Part shown: positions 23,238 through 31,340 of the stretch, in pieces
Layout of the letters: every line of letters starts with the position of its first letter
Position numbering within the stretch: the stretch's first letter is position 1
NCBI RefSeq assembly: GCF_007845675.1
Contig: NZ_VOBR01000010.1
Coordinates: forward strand, 1 to 64,000
Length of the DNA stretch: 64,000 nt
Direction: 5' to 3'
Source: Lentzea tibetensis
GTDB lineage: Bacteria > Actinomycetota > Actinomycetes > Mycobacteriales > Pseudonocardiaceae
The notes under the pieces: generated by a model
The model's input: only the letters and a program-made list of their open reading frames with translations
Told to the model about the DNA's origin: nothing
Database searches by the model: none
Made by a program: the position numbers and the translations under genes

Positions 23238-24526
23238 GCGCCAGCGCCCCACAGGCCACCGGCGGTCGCGAGTTCAAGGGCCTAGCCGCGTTGCAGCGCC
23301 TGGGTCGCAGCCTCATGTTGCCGATCGCGGCTCTGCCCGCAGCCGGTCTTCTGCTCCGACTGGGTCAGGACGACCTGCTCGGGAGGTGGAAGACCACGTT
23401 CGGGCAGGACCTCGCGGCCGTCGTCGGCGGTGCCGGCGGCGTGTTGTTCGACTACCTGCCGCTGCTGTTCGCCGTCGGTGTCGCCGTCGGTTTCGCACGC
23501 AAGGCTGACGGCTCGACCGCGCTCGCCGCGGTCGTCGGTTACCTGGTGTTCAGCCGGGTCGTCCAGGTGCTGAACAAGAAGCCCAACCCGCTTCACGAGT
23601 TCAACGACAAAGCACCAGCCACACTGACTCCCGACCAGCTCGGCACCATGCCGATGTCCTGGCCGTACGGAGTGCTGGCCGGCATCATGGTCGGCGTCAT
23701 CAGCGCGTTGCTGTGGCAGAAGTACTACCGCATCAAGCTGCCTCCGTACCTCGCGTTCTTCGGTGGCCGCCGGTTCGTGCCGATCATCACCGCCGGTGTC
23801 ATGGTGCTGCTGGGCGTCGTCTTCGCGCTCATCTTCCCGATCTTCGACTCGGGTCTGACCAAGTTCGGCAACGCCATCGCCGGCAGCACGGTCGTCGGCG
23901 CGGGTGTCTACGGCATCGCGAACCGGCTGCTGATCCCGTTCGGTCTGCACCACATCATCAACACGTTCATGTGGTTCGTGTTCGGCAAGACCAACGACGT
24001 GACCGGTGACCTCAACCGGTTCTTCGCCAAGGACCCGACGGCCGGCACGTTCATGACGGGCTTCTTCCCGATCTTCATGTTCGCGCTGCCCGCCGCGGCT
24101 CTGGCGATCTGGCACACCGCGCGTCCCGACCAGCGCAAGCTCGTCGGCGGCATCATGCTGGCCGGTGCGCTCACGTCGTTCATCACCGGTGTGACCGAGC
24201 CGCTCGAGTTCGCCTTCATGTTCGTGGCGTGGCCGCTGTACCTGATCCACGCGTTCCTCACGGGTACCGCGCTGGCGATCACGAACGCGCTGGACATCCA
24301 CATGGGCTTCTCGTTCTCCGCGGGTGCCATCGACTACATCCTCAACTTCGGCATCGGCCAGAAGGCGTGGATGCTCATCCCGATCGGCCTCGTCTACGCG
24401 GCGATCTACTACTTCCTGTTCCGCTTCGTGATCACGAAGTGGAACCTGAAGACGCCGGGTCGCGAGGACGACGAGTCGCCCGAGACCGATGAGAGCGTCA
24501 GCACCTCGGCGCGGAACGAAAAGTAG
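23234..24526 (+). CDS. PTS glucose/N-acetylglucosamine EIIC permease
   Basis: 430-residue membrane permease that carries the sugar and presents it to EIIB. About ten hydrophobic segments are visible. Family motifs include LMLPIAALPAAGLLLRLG, FGLHHIINTFMWF, the sugar-binding GVTEPLEFAFMF and LDIHMGFSFSAGAIDY. It is EIIC only, without fused EIIB, like NagE of streptomycetes. ATG at 23234 overlaps the dasR stop; GGGAGG lies just upstream. N-acetylglucosamine is the most likely substrate given the DasR context; glucose is the alternative. Confidence 0.93.
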   Translation: MSASAPQATGGREFKGLAALQRLGRSLMLPIAALPAAGLLLRLGQDDLLGRWKTTFGQDLAAVVGGAGGVLFDYLPLLFAVGVAVGFARKADGSTALAAVVGYLVFSRVVQVLNKKPNPLHEFNDKAPATLTPDQLGTMPMSWPYGVLAGIMVGVISALLWQKYYRIKLPPYLAFFGGRRFVPIITAGVMVLLGVVFALIFPIFDSGLTKFGNAIAGSTVVGAGVYGIANRLLIPFGLHHIINTFMWFVFGKTNDVTGDLNRFFAKDPTAGTFMTGFFPIFMFALPAAALAIWHTARPDQRKLVGGIMLAGALTSFITGVTEPLEFAFMFVAWPLYLIHAFLTGTALAITNALDIHMGFSFSAGAIDYILNFGIGQKAWMLIPIGLVYAAIYYFLFRFVITKWNLKTPGREDDESPETDESVSTSARNEK

Positions 24527-25519
24527 CTAGCGAGAACGAGAAGAGGACGGATCATGCCGGAGCGACGGGTCACCGTGGCCAGCAAGGTCGGACTGCACGC
24601 CCGACCGGCCGCACTGCTGGCGAAGGCCGCCGCCGACCAGCCGGTGCAGGTCACCATCAGGAAGGACGGCGGCGACCCCGTGGAAGCCGCGAGTGTGCTC
24701 GGACTGATGACGCTCGGGGCAATGCACGGTGACGAGGTGGTGCTCACCGCCGACGGAGACGGCGCTGACACCGCTCTCGAAGCGATCGCCGCGATCATCG
24801 CGACCGACCTCGACGACTGATCCGCTCGTCGTCAGGGCCACATCCGCGGCAGTGGATGTGGCCCTGACGACAACCACGCAGTAGGTGCACAGAGCGAACA
24901 CCGAGGCCGCGGCCAGCCAGGTCGACGGCACCGAGCTGAACACCATCAGGTAGATGCCGAGCGCGGCGATCACGACCGGGACCAGCGCACCGCGCGTCCA
25001 GGCCCGCAGCACCAGGCAGCACACCACGGACACGAGCAGTGCGGCGCCGAGCGCGTCGCTGAACCGGTGCCAGCCCAGCGCCAGGGTCTCGTAGGCCACG
25101 TAGGCGGGGAAGCCGGCCAGCGGCACGGCCAGCCACACCACGCGCCGAGGCAGCACCATCGCGATCGCCACCACGGCGGCGGCAGCGGCCGTCACGTGCC
25201 CGCTGGGGAAGCTGTTGTGGACGACCACCGCGTTGTCGTCCAGCAGCGGACGCTCCAGCACGGACAGCTTCAGCACCTGCGACAACGCGATCGAACCACC
25301 CAGGACGGCCAGCGCGGGCAGACATCGCCGCCGTCCGAGCAGCACGACCGCGACGCCGGCGACGACCACGGCGGTCTCCAGCCAGCCCAGTGAGCTGACC
25401 AGCGAGATCTCCTGCAGTGCGGTGTTCTCGACGCGCTGACCGAACGACGTCAGCACGAGCGCGTAGTAGGCGAACAGGAACGCGGCGACACAACCGATCA
25501 TGTCTCCGACTGTCCGCAC
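24527..25519 (-). CDS. PAP2-family membrane phosphatase with C-terminal extension antisense to ptsH
   Basis: Membrane phosphatase or phosphotransferase of the PAP2 superfamily. Motifs are complete: KLSVLERP (K84...R90-P91), NSFPSGH (S106-G-H108) and GWHRFSD (H151...D155). About six membrane helices end near residue 219. The reading frame then stays open for another 110 residues, crossing the ptsH terminator and the entire ptsH gene on the other strand. That tail has no family likeness, so either the protein is really extended or an earlier stop was lost. GTG at 25517-25519 is the likely start. Confidence 0.75.
   Translation of the reverse strand: MRTVGDMIGCVAAFLFAYYALVLTSFGQRVENTALQEISLVSSLGWLETAVVVAGVAVVLLGRRRCLPALAVLGGSIALSQVLKLSVLERPLLDDNAVVVHNSFPSGHVTAAAAAVVAIAMVLPRRVVWLAVPLAGFPAYVAYETLALGWHRFSDALGAALLVSVVCCLVLRAWTRGALVPVVIAALGIYLMVFSSVPSTWLAAASVFALCTYCVVVVRATSTAADVALTTSGSVVEVGRDDRGDRFESGVSAVSVGGEHHLVTVHCPERHQSEHTRGFHGVAAVLPDGDLHRLVGGGLRQQCGRSGVQSDLAGHGDPSLRHDPSSSRSR
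24554..24820 (+). CDS. ptsH: Phosphocarrier protein HPr
   Basis: 88-residue HPr that carries phosphate from enzyme I to EIIA. The active-site GLHARPAALLAK places the phosphorylated histidine at residue 15. The region equivalent to the HPr-kinase site reads AASVLGLMTLGA with Ser47. It follows EIIC after 27 bases with AAGAGG ahead of the ATG. The whole gene lies on the opposite strand within the long open frame of the PAP2 phosphatase gene. Confidence 0.96.
   Translation: MPERRVTVASKVGLHARPAALLAKAAADQPVQVTIRKDGGDPVEAASVLGLMTLGAMHGDEVVLTADGDGADTALEAIAAIIATDLDD
24828..24871 (+). terminator. Perfect 18-base-pair hairpin after ptsH
   Basis: GTCGTCAGGGCCACATCC at 24828-24845 is the exact complement of 24854-24871, with an 8-base loop. 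It starts seven bases after the ptsH stop and is its probable terminator. It also lies inside the open frame of the PAP2 gene on the minus strand. Confidence 0.85.
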
Positions 25520-25609
25520 CGGACTTCCCGGCCTGGTCCGCGCGATGTCATGGTTCTGCTACAGACCGGGCGAGATCACCCGGCCGTGCGAATAATGGGC
25601 CGGGTGGTG

Positions 25610-26281
25610 ATGGTTCTACTGGTCGAGGACGACCCGGCGGTGCGCGAAGGACTGCAGCTCGCACTGCGCCGCCAGGGTCACGACGTGCAGGCGGCGGGTT
25701 CCGGCGAAGAGGGCGTCGAGCAGCTGCGCACGAGACGACCGGACATCGTGGTGCTGGACCTGATGCTGCCCGGCATCGACGGCTTCGAGACGTGCCGCCG
25801 CATGCGGACGATCGCCGAGGTGCCGATCATCATGCTCACCGCGCGCGGGGACGACTTCGACGTCGTCGCCGGGCTGGAGGCGGGCGCGGACGACTACGTG
25901 ATCAAGCCGACCGAGCCGCGGGTGCTGGACGCGCGCATCCGCGCGGTGCTGCGCCGCACGTCGACGACCGAGCCGTCGAACAGCGAGCGGCACGGCGAGC
26001 TGGTGATCGACCGCGCGGGCTTCGAGGTCACCAAGAACGACGAGAAGGTCGGCCTCACGCCGACCGAGCTGAAGCTGCTGCTGGAGCTGTCCCGCACGCC
26101 CGGCCGCGTGCTGAGCCGCCAGCAGATACTCGAGGCGGTGTGGGAGCACGACTACCTCGGCGACTCGCGGCTCGTCGACGCGTGCGTGCAACGGCTGCGC
26201 GCCAAGATCGAGGACGTCCCCGCCGACCCGAAGTACGTGCACACCGTCCGCGGGTTCGGGTACCGGTTCGGCCCGAGATGA
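25610..26281 (+). CDS. Two-component response regulator, OmpR/CseB-like
   Basis: 223 residues: receiver domain (about 1-118) with acidic pocket VEDD, phospho-acceptor D50 in VVLDLMLPG, the Thr of MLTARG and K99 in DYVIKP; then a winged-helix DNA-binding domain ending VHTVRGFGYRFGP. The linker EPRVLDARIRAVLRR resembles CseB of the cell-envelope stress system. ATG at 25610 is chosen; GTG at 25604 or 25607 and ATG at 25595 are alternatives without a better ribosome site. The stop overlaps the kinase ATG. Confidence 0.92.
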   Translation: MVLLVEDDPAVREGLQLALRRQGHDVQAAGSGEEGVEQLRTRRPDIVVLDLMLPGIDGFETCRRMRTIAEVPIIMLTARGDDFDVVAGLEAGADDYVIKPTEPRVLDARIRAVLRRTSTTEPSNSERHGELVIDRAGFEVTKNDEKVGLTPTELKLLLELSRTPGRVLSRQQILEAVWEHDYLGDSRLVDACVQRLRAKIEDVPADPKYVHTVRGFGYRFGPR

Positions 26282-27645
26282 TCCACCGCCTGGCGTTCTG
26301 GCGCGGCCTGCGGCCGAGGCTCATGGCCGCGTTCACCGTCGTCACGCTGCTCGGCGCGGTCGCGGCGAGCGGCGCCAGCTACGCCACCGCCCGCAACACG
26401 CTGCTCGACGACGCGCAGAACGAGGTGATGAACCCGCTCAAGGACGAGGTCACCGCGTACGCGAACCGGCTGGAACTGCCGCCGACCCAGCAGACGCTCA
26501 ACGACTTCGCCACCTCGCTGCAGTCCTACGTCGTGGTCGTCTACCAGGACGAGCGCTCGCAGACCGGCCCCGACCTGGCGAGCATCCCGGCGGAGCTGCG
26601 CACCGAGATGCGCACCAGCAGCACCGTGTTGTTCCAGCGCGTCGTCGCCGACGGCCAGCCCTCGCTCGTCGTCGGCATCCCGGTGCTCAAGCCCGGCGAG
26701 AACGGCGCGGCGAGCCCCAGCGGTGTCGAGGTGTACACGATCTCCCCGCTGGTCGGCCCGGAACGCGCCATCACGAACCTCGCGCAGTGGGCGTGGATCG
26801 CCGTGGCGCTCGTGCTGCCGCTCGCGCTGGCGCTGGCCCTGCTCGCGGCACGCGGCGTGCTGCGGCCGGTGCGCAGGCTCGGCACCGCCGCCCGCGCACT
26901 GGGTGACGGCAAGCTGCACACCCGCATCGAACCGATCGGCTCGGACGAGCTGGCCGAGCTCGCGCGGACGTTCAACAGCGCGGCCGAGGCGCTGGAGGCG
27001 AGCCAGGCCGCGTCACGGAGGTTCGTCGCGGACGTGTCGCACGAGCTGCGCACCCCGCTCACCGCGATGAACGCCGTCACCGCGGTGCTCGACGAGGACG
27101 CGCAGCACCTGCCGCCGGACACGGCCGTCGCGGCACGGCTGGTGTCCGAGGAGACCCGCAAGCTCACCCGGCTCGTGCAGGATCTCATCGAGATCTCGCG
27201 CTTCGACGAGGCGCGCAACGAGCTGGTGCTCGACGAGTGGGACATCGGCACCGCGGTCGCGGACAGCCTCGCCGCGCGCGGCTGGACCGGCGTCGTCGAG
27301 ACCCACCTGCCGACGGGCGTCACGGGCCGGGTCGACCGGCGCAGGCTGGACGTGATCGTGGCGAACCTCGTCGGCAACGCGCTGCGCCACGGCGGGCCGC
27401 CGGTCCGCGTGGTGCTGCGCCCCGACCGGCTGGAGGTGAGCGACCGCGGGCCCGGCATCTCGCCCGAGGTGCTCCCCCACGTCTTCGACAGGTTCTACAA
27501 GGCGGACACGGCCCGCACCCGATCAGAGGGCAGCGGGCTGGGATTGGCGATCGCATGGGAGAACGCGCGCCTGCACGGCGGCACGATCGAAGCGGCCAAC
27601 CGACCGGAGGGAGGCGCGCTGTTCGTGTTGCGCTTGCCCTGGTAG
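26278..27645 (+). CDS. Sensor histidine kinase, partner of the preceding regulator
   Basis: 455-residue membrane kinase. Membrane segments at about 15-37 and 170-193 flank an extracytoplasmic sensor region of about 130 residues. A HAMP linker follows, then the dimerisation helix with H255 in DVSHELRTPLTAM, the N box NLVGNALRHGG, the G1 box SDRGPGISP, the F box DRFYKAD and the G2 box GSGLGLAIAW. Start and stop are coupled to the regulator by ATGA. It probably senses an envelope signal together with the downstream lipoprotein. Confidence 0.94.
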   Translation: MIHRLAFWRGLRPRLMAAFTVVTLLGAVAASGASYATARNTLLDDAQNEVMNPLKDEVTAYANRLELPPTQQTLNDFATSLQSYVVVVYQDERSQTGPDLASIPAELRTEMRTSSTVLFQRVVADGQPSLVVGIPVLKPGENGAASPSGVEVYTISPLVGPERAITNLAQWAWIAVALVLPLALALALLAARGVLRPVRRLGTAARALGDGKLHTRIEPIGSDELAELARTFNSAAEALEASQAASRRFVADVSHELRTPLTAMNAVTAVLDEDAQHLPPDTAVAARLVSEETRKLTRLVQDLIEISRFDEARNELVLDEWDIGTAVADSLAARGWTGVVETHLPTGVTGRVDRRRLDVIVANLVGNALRHGGPPVRVVLRPDRLEVSDRGPGISPEVLPHVFDRFYKADTARTRSEGSGLGLAIAWENARLHGGTIEAANRPEGGALFVLRLPW

Positions 27646-28034
27646 CCCTTCTCGTCACCGCGTGCGGCGTGCGTCCGACCGGCGTGCTGACCGGTGGCCC
27701 CGCGCCGACCGTCAGGTCGAACGAGGTGACGCTCTACTTCCTGTCCGCCGACGGCGCGCTGGTGCGGCGCACCCGCGTGATCACCGGCGAGTTCACCGTC
27801 GCCTCACCGCTGCAGGCGCTGCTGACCGGGCCGAACGAGCAGGAGCGGGCCGACGGGCTGACGACCGACCTGCCGATCACGACCGCCCCGGTGGAGTTCC
27901 GCGACACCGTGGTCGTCGTGCCGATCGAGGTCGGCTCGCTCACCGGTTCCGGCTACGCCCAGCTCAGCTGCACCGCGACGAGCGCGGGACTGCGCGTCGC
28001 GGGCACGAAGCCGGGCTTCGCCTGCGACGGCTAG
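27555..28034 (+). CDS. GerMN-domain lipoprotein downstream of the sensor kinase
   Basis: The frame encodes a hydrophobic signal with lipobox LLVTAC and then a GerMN-like domain (EVTLYFLSADGALVRRTRVI, SPLQALLTGPNEQE, AQLSCTA). Such lipoproteins often accompany actinobacterial two-component systems as accessory sensors. The start is a problem: a fine GGAGGGAGG lies at 27606-27614, but no ATG, GTG or TTG follows it in this frame. The nearest is the ATG at 27555, giving a 22-residue arginine-rich lead, the cysteine at residue 37, and a 91-base overlap with the kinase gene. Confidence 0.75.
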   Translation: MGERAPARRHDRSGQPTGGRRAVRVALALVALLVTACGVRPTGVLTGGPAPTVRSNEVTLYFLSADGALVRRTRVITGEFTVASPLQALLTGPNEQERADGLTTDLPITTAPVEFRDTVVVVPIEVGSLTGSGYAQLSCTATSAGLRVAGTKPGFACDG

Positions 28035-28041
28035 TGGTGTT

Positions 28042-28977
28042 CTAGACGCCCGACTCGGGGTAGCCGATGTACGGCGCGGACACGTGGTCCAGCCGCCCGC
28101 GGATCTCGGGCGTCAGCACGACGTCGAGCACGGACAGCGTCTCGAGCAGCTGGTCGACGTTGCGCGCGCCGACGATCGGCGCCACCACACCCGGCCGGTC
28201 GCGCACCCACGCCAGCGACACGCCGAGCGCGGTCGTCTCGAGCAGCTCCGCCGCGGCCGACACGGCCTCGACGATCAGCGCGGTGCGGTCGGCGCGCAGG
28301 TGGTGGCCGACGTACCAGCGGAAGAAGTCGCTGTTCTCCCTGGCCGCGGGCACGCCCTTGCGGTACTTGCCGGTGAGCACGCCGCGCCCGAGCGGCGCCC
28401 ACGGGAGCACGCCCATGCCGAGCTCGGTGACCGCGGGCACGACCTCGCGCTCGATGCCGCGTTCCAGCAACGAGTACTCGACCTGCGTCGTCACCAGCGG
28501 CACCGGGCCGAGCGCGGCGCGGACGGTCTGCCAGCCCGCGTAGTTGCACACGCCCACGTTGCGCACGCGACCACTTGAGACGGCCGTCTCGAGAGCGCTC
28601 AGCGTCTCCTCGACGGGCGTCTTGTGGTCCCACACGTGCAGCTGCCACAGGTCGACGTGGTCGGTGCGCAACCTGCTCAGTGAGGTGTCCAAAGAGGACA
28701 GCAAGTGTGCGCGGGTGGCGTTCGCCTCGCCCGGCCGCACGCCGGCGGCCTTGGTGGCGAGCACCACGTCCGAGCGCGCGATCCCGTTGTCCCACAACTG
28801 TCCTACGACGGTCTCGCAGCGGCCGCCGAGGTAGATGTCGGCGGTGTCGATCAGCGAGCCGCCCGCCTCGATGAAGGCGTGCGCCTGTTTCGTCGCGTCG
28901 GCGACGTCCGTCCACGTCGCGGTCCCGAGTCCGAGCGGGTGCACTTCGACGTCCGGTGCGAGCTTCCTGCGGTCCAC
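28042..28977 (-). CDS. Aldo/keto reductase
   Basis: 311-residue NAD(P)H-dependent (beta/alpha)8 barrel. The catalytic tetrad is complete: D44 and Y49 in SLIDTADIYLG, K76 in VLATKAAG and H114 in WQLHVWDHKT. The C-terminal cofactor segment reads PIVGARNVDQL. Closest in style to the YajO/Tas group acting on unknown carbonyls. GTG at 28975-28977. It diverges from the first P450 gene across 63 bases and is convergent with the GerMN lipoprotein gene. A role in the neighbouring aromatic cluster is possible but only by position. Confidence 0.92.
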   Translation of the reverse strand: MDRRKLAPDVEVHPLGLGTATWTDVADATKQAHAFIEAGGSLIDTADIYLGGRCETVVGQLWDNGIARSDVVLATKAAGVRPGEANATRAHLLSSLDTSLSRLRTDHVDLWQLHVWDHKTPVEETLSALETAVSSGRVRNVGVCNYAGWQTVRAALGPVPLVTTQVEYSLLERGIEREVVPAVTELGMGVLPWAPLGRGVLTGKYRKGVPAARENSDFFRWYVGHHLRADRTALIVEAVSAAAELLETTALGVSLAWVRDRPGVVAPIVGARNVDQLLETLSVLDVVLTPEIRGRLDHVSAPYIGYPESGV

Positions 28978-29040
28978 CAGCGCACGCTAACTGCGAGAGA
29001 TGTGGACTTTAGTCGAGCTTGTCGTCCCTAGCATCAACAG

Positions 29041-30153
29041 ATGAGCTCCGTCGATCCGATCGCACTGCCCGACGGTCGCAAGGTGTGGCTGGTCTCCCGC
29101 TACGACGAGGCCAGGCAGGTGCTCACCGATCCGCGGCTGTCCAACGACACGAGGAAGATGGGCGACCAGGCGCCGCTCGCGGCACTGCCGGAGTCGGTGC
29201 AGGCCGCGGTGGCGAGCGACATGCTCAACTGCGACCCGCCCGCGCACACCAGGCTGCGCAGGCTGGTCGCGCCGACGTTCACCGTGCGGCGCATCGCCGA
29301 GCACCGGCCGCGGATCGAGCGCATCGCCCACGAGCTGCTGGACGCGTGCGGCGCCGAGGCGGACCTCGTCGAGGACTTCGCGGGACCGCTCGCCACGCGG
29401 GTGCTCGGTGAGCTGATCGGCATGGATCCCGAGGACGCGCCGGACGTGCGGCGGTGGTCCGACATGTTCGTCATGGAGCTGCTCACGCTCAGCGAGGAGG
29501 TCATGGCGGCCACCGCGAGCCTGTCCGAGTACGCGGCGGACCTGGTGCGGCGGCGCCGCGACGAGCCGCGCGACGACATGGTCACGCGACTGATCTCGTT
29601 GCGCGACAGCGGGGACCGGCTCAGCGACGACGAGCTCAGCTCGATGGTGTTCATCCTGATGATCGCCGGCCAGACGGCCACCGCGCAGCTGCTGGCCAAG
29701 GGTCTGCACCTGCTGCTGACCAACCCGGACCAGCTGACCGCGCTGCGCGAAAAGCCGGACCTGGTGCCGTCCGCGGTGCAGGAGACGCTGCGGATCGACC
29801 CGTCGCTGCAGATGTCGGCGTTCCGGATGGCGACCGAGCCCGTCGAGGTCGACGGCATCACGATCCCGCGCGGCGACATCGTGCTGTGCTCGCTGCTGGC
29901 CGCGAACCACGACGCGGAGCGCTTTCCCGAGCCGGAGCGGTTCGACGTCCGGCGCCGCGACAACCAGCACCTGGCGTTCAGCCACGGCATCCACCGCTGT
30001 CTCGGCGCGAACCTGGCCGAGCTGCAGGCGCAGGTGGGCATCGCCGTCTTCGCGGAACGGTTCCCGCACGCCCTTCTGCGCGCGGAAGACGTGTCCTGGC
30101 GCCAGACCCCGCTCGTCAACGTGCTGACAACACTTCCCGTGGAGCTCTCATGA
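29041..30153 (+). CDS. Cytochrome P450 (short N-terminus, altered I-helix motif)
   Basis: 370-residue bacterial class I P450. The haem-ligand loop is FSHGIHRCLG with Cys320 and the K-helix motif is ETLR (248-251). Two oddities: the protein begins directly at the first beta sheet, lacking the roughly 35 residues before it in most bacterial P450s, and an in-frame TAG four codons upstream of the ATG rules out a longer start. The I helix reads AGQTAT (209-214) where AGx(D/E)T is expected, so both the acid and the oxygen-activating Thr are shifted or missing. Coupled to the second P450 by ATGA. Confidence 0.95.
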   Translation: MSSVDPIALPDGRKVWLVSRYDEARQVLTDPRLSNDTRKMGDQAPLAALPESVQAAVASDMLNCDPPAHTRLRRLVAPTFTVRRIAEHRPRIERIAHELLDACGAEADLVEDFAGPLATRVLGELIGMDPEDAPDVRRWSDMFVMELLTLSEEVMAATASLSEYAADLVRRRRDEPRDDMVTRLISLRDSGDRLSDDELSSMVFILMIAGQTATAQLLAKGLHLLLTNPDQLTALREKPDLVPSAVQETLRIDPSLQMSAFRMATEPVEVDGITIPRGDIVLCSLLAANHDAERFPEPERFDVRRRDNQHLAFSHGIHRCLGANLAELQAQVGIAVFAERFPHALLRAEDVSWRQTPLVNVLTTLPVELS

Positions 30154-31340
30154 AACTGCTCAACCGCGCGTTCATGCACGACCCGTACCCGTCGCTCGCG
30201 GAGATGCGGGAGTCGTGCGCGGCGGTGCCGGTCGAGAACGGCGGCTTCCGCATGTGGGTGCTCACCCGCTACGAGGACGCACGGGCGGTGCTCGCCGACC
30301 CGTCGCTGCACCGGGACCTGGTGAAGCACCGGCACGAGGTGGTGAAGCAGAACCTCGTCAACGGCGAGCGCAAACCCAAGCTGCCGAGGGAACTGCGGCG
30401 CAGCATGCTCGACCAGGACGGTGAGGACCACCGCCGGTTGCGCGGACTGGTGAGCGGGTTCTTCAGCCCCAGCAGGCTGAAAGCGGCACGGCCCCGCGTC
30501 GAGGAGGTGGCGCGCGGGCTGCTCGACGCCATCCCGTCCGGCGAGGTCGACCTGATCGAGGCCTACGCACGGCCGCTCCCGGTGATCCTCCAGTCGGAGC
30601 TGCTCGGCGTGCCCGTGGACGCCCAGGACCGCTTTCCGTTGTGGGAGACCGCGATTCTCACCGCGCCGACCAAGGAGGAGGTCGAGGACGCGGGCCGCCA
30701 GCTGCACGCGTTCGCCAGGGAGATCATCGAGCTCAAGCGCGCCGAGCCCGCCGACGACCTGTTCACCACGCTGGTGCGGGCGGGCGACGAGGGTGTGCTC
30801 GCCGAGATGGAGGTGATCTCGATGATCACCCTGCTGCTGATCGCCGGACTCGAACCGACCAGCGTCATCGGCAGCGGCGTGCTGACGCTGGTGCAGCACC
30901 CGGAGCAGCTGGCTCGCCTGCGCGCCGACCGGTCACTGCTGCCGGGCACCATCGACGAGGTCCTGCGCTACGAGACGCCGTTCCGCATGCTGACCCCGCG
31001 CTACCTCGACCACCCGCTCGAGCTCGCGGACGTCACGATCCCCGCGGGCGAACTGATCCTGGTGTCCACCGGCGCGGCGAACCGCGATCCCGCCAAGTAC
31101 GCCGAGCCGGACCGGTTCGACGTGGCCCGCTGTCCCAAGGGACACCTGGGTTTCAGCCACGGCAACCACCGCTGCCTCGGCGCCGAGCTCGGCCGGATGC
31201 AGACGACCGTCGCGCTCGACGTGCTGCTGGACACCTTCCCCAGCATCGAGCTCGCCGTCGCGGCGGAGGACGTCCGGTGGCGTCCAGGCATGTTCATGCG
31301 CCGCCTGGACACCCTCCCGGTCAAGCTCAGCAGGGACTAA
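30150..31340 (+). CDS. Cytochrome P450 (proline in place of the I-helix threonine)
   Basis: 396-residue P450 of normal length. Haem loop FSHGNHRCLG with Cys342, K-helix EVLR (270-273), and an N-terminal region beginning HDPYPSLAEMRE as in CYP107-like enzymes. The I helix is AGLEPT (232-237): the acid Glu235 is kept but the usual Thr is Pro236. Its start overlaps the first P450's stop. Its TAA shares bases with the TAG of the convergent MoaF-like gene. Redox partners are not encoded nearby. Substrate unknown; an aromatic acid or amino acid derivative is a guess from the neighbours. Confidence 0.95.
   Translation: MKLLNRAFMHDPYPSLAEMRESCAAVPVENGGFRMWVLTRYEDARAVLADPSLHRDLVKHRHEVVKQNLVNGERKPKLPRELRRSMLDQDGEDHRRLRGLVSGFFSPSRLKAARPRVEEVARGLLDAIPSGEVDLIEAYARPLPVILQSELLGVPVDAQDRFPLWETAILTAPTKEEVEDAGRQLHAFAREIIELKRAEPADDLFTTLVRAGDEGVLAEMEVISMITLLLIAGLEPTSVIGSGVLTLVQHPEQLARLRADRSLLPGTIDEVLRYETPFRMLTPRYLDHPLELADVTIPAGELILVSTGAANRDPAKYAEPDRFDVARCPKGHLGFSHGNHRCLGAELGRMQTTVALDVLLDTFPSIELAVAAEDVRWRPGMFMRRLDTLPVKLSRD

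Noticed and set aside
25616-26242. Minus-strand open frame opposite the response regulator
   Set aside because: His/Arg/Leu-rich shadow; the receiver and winged-helix motifs on the plus strand are complete.
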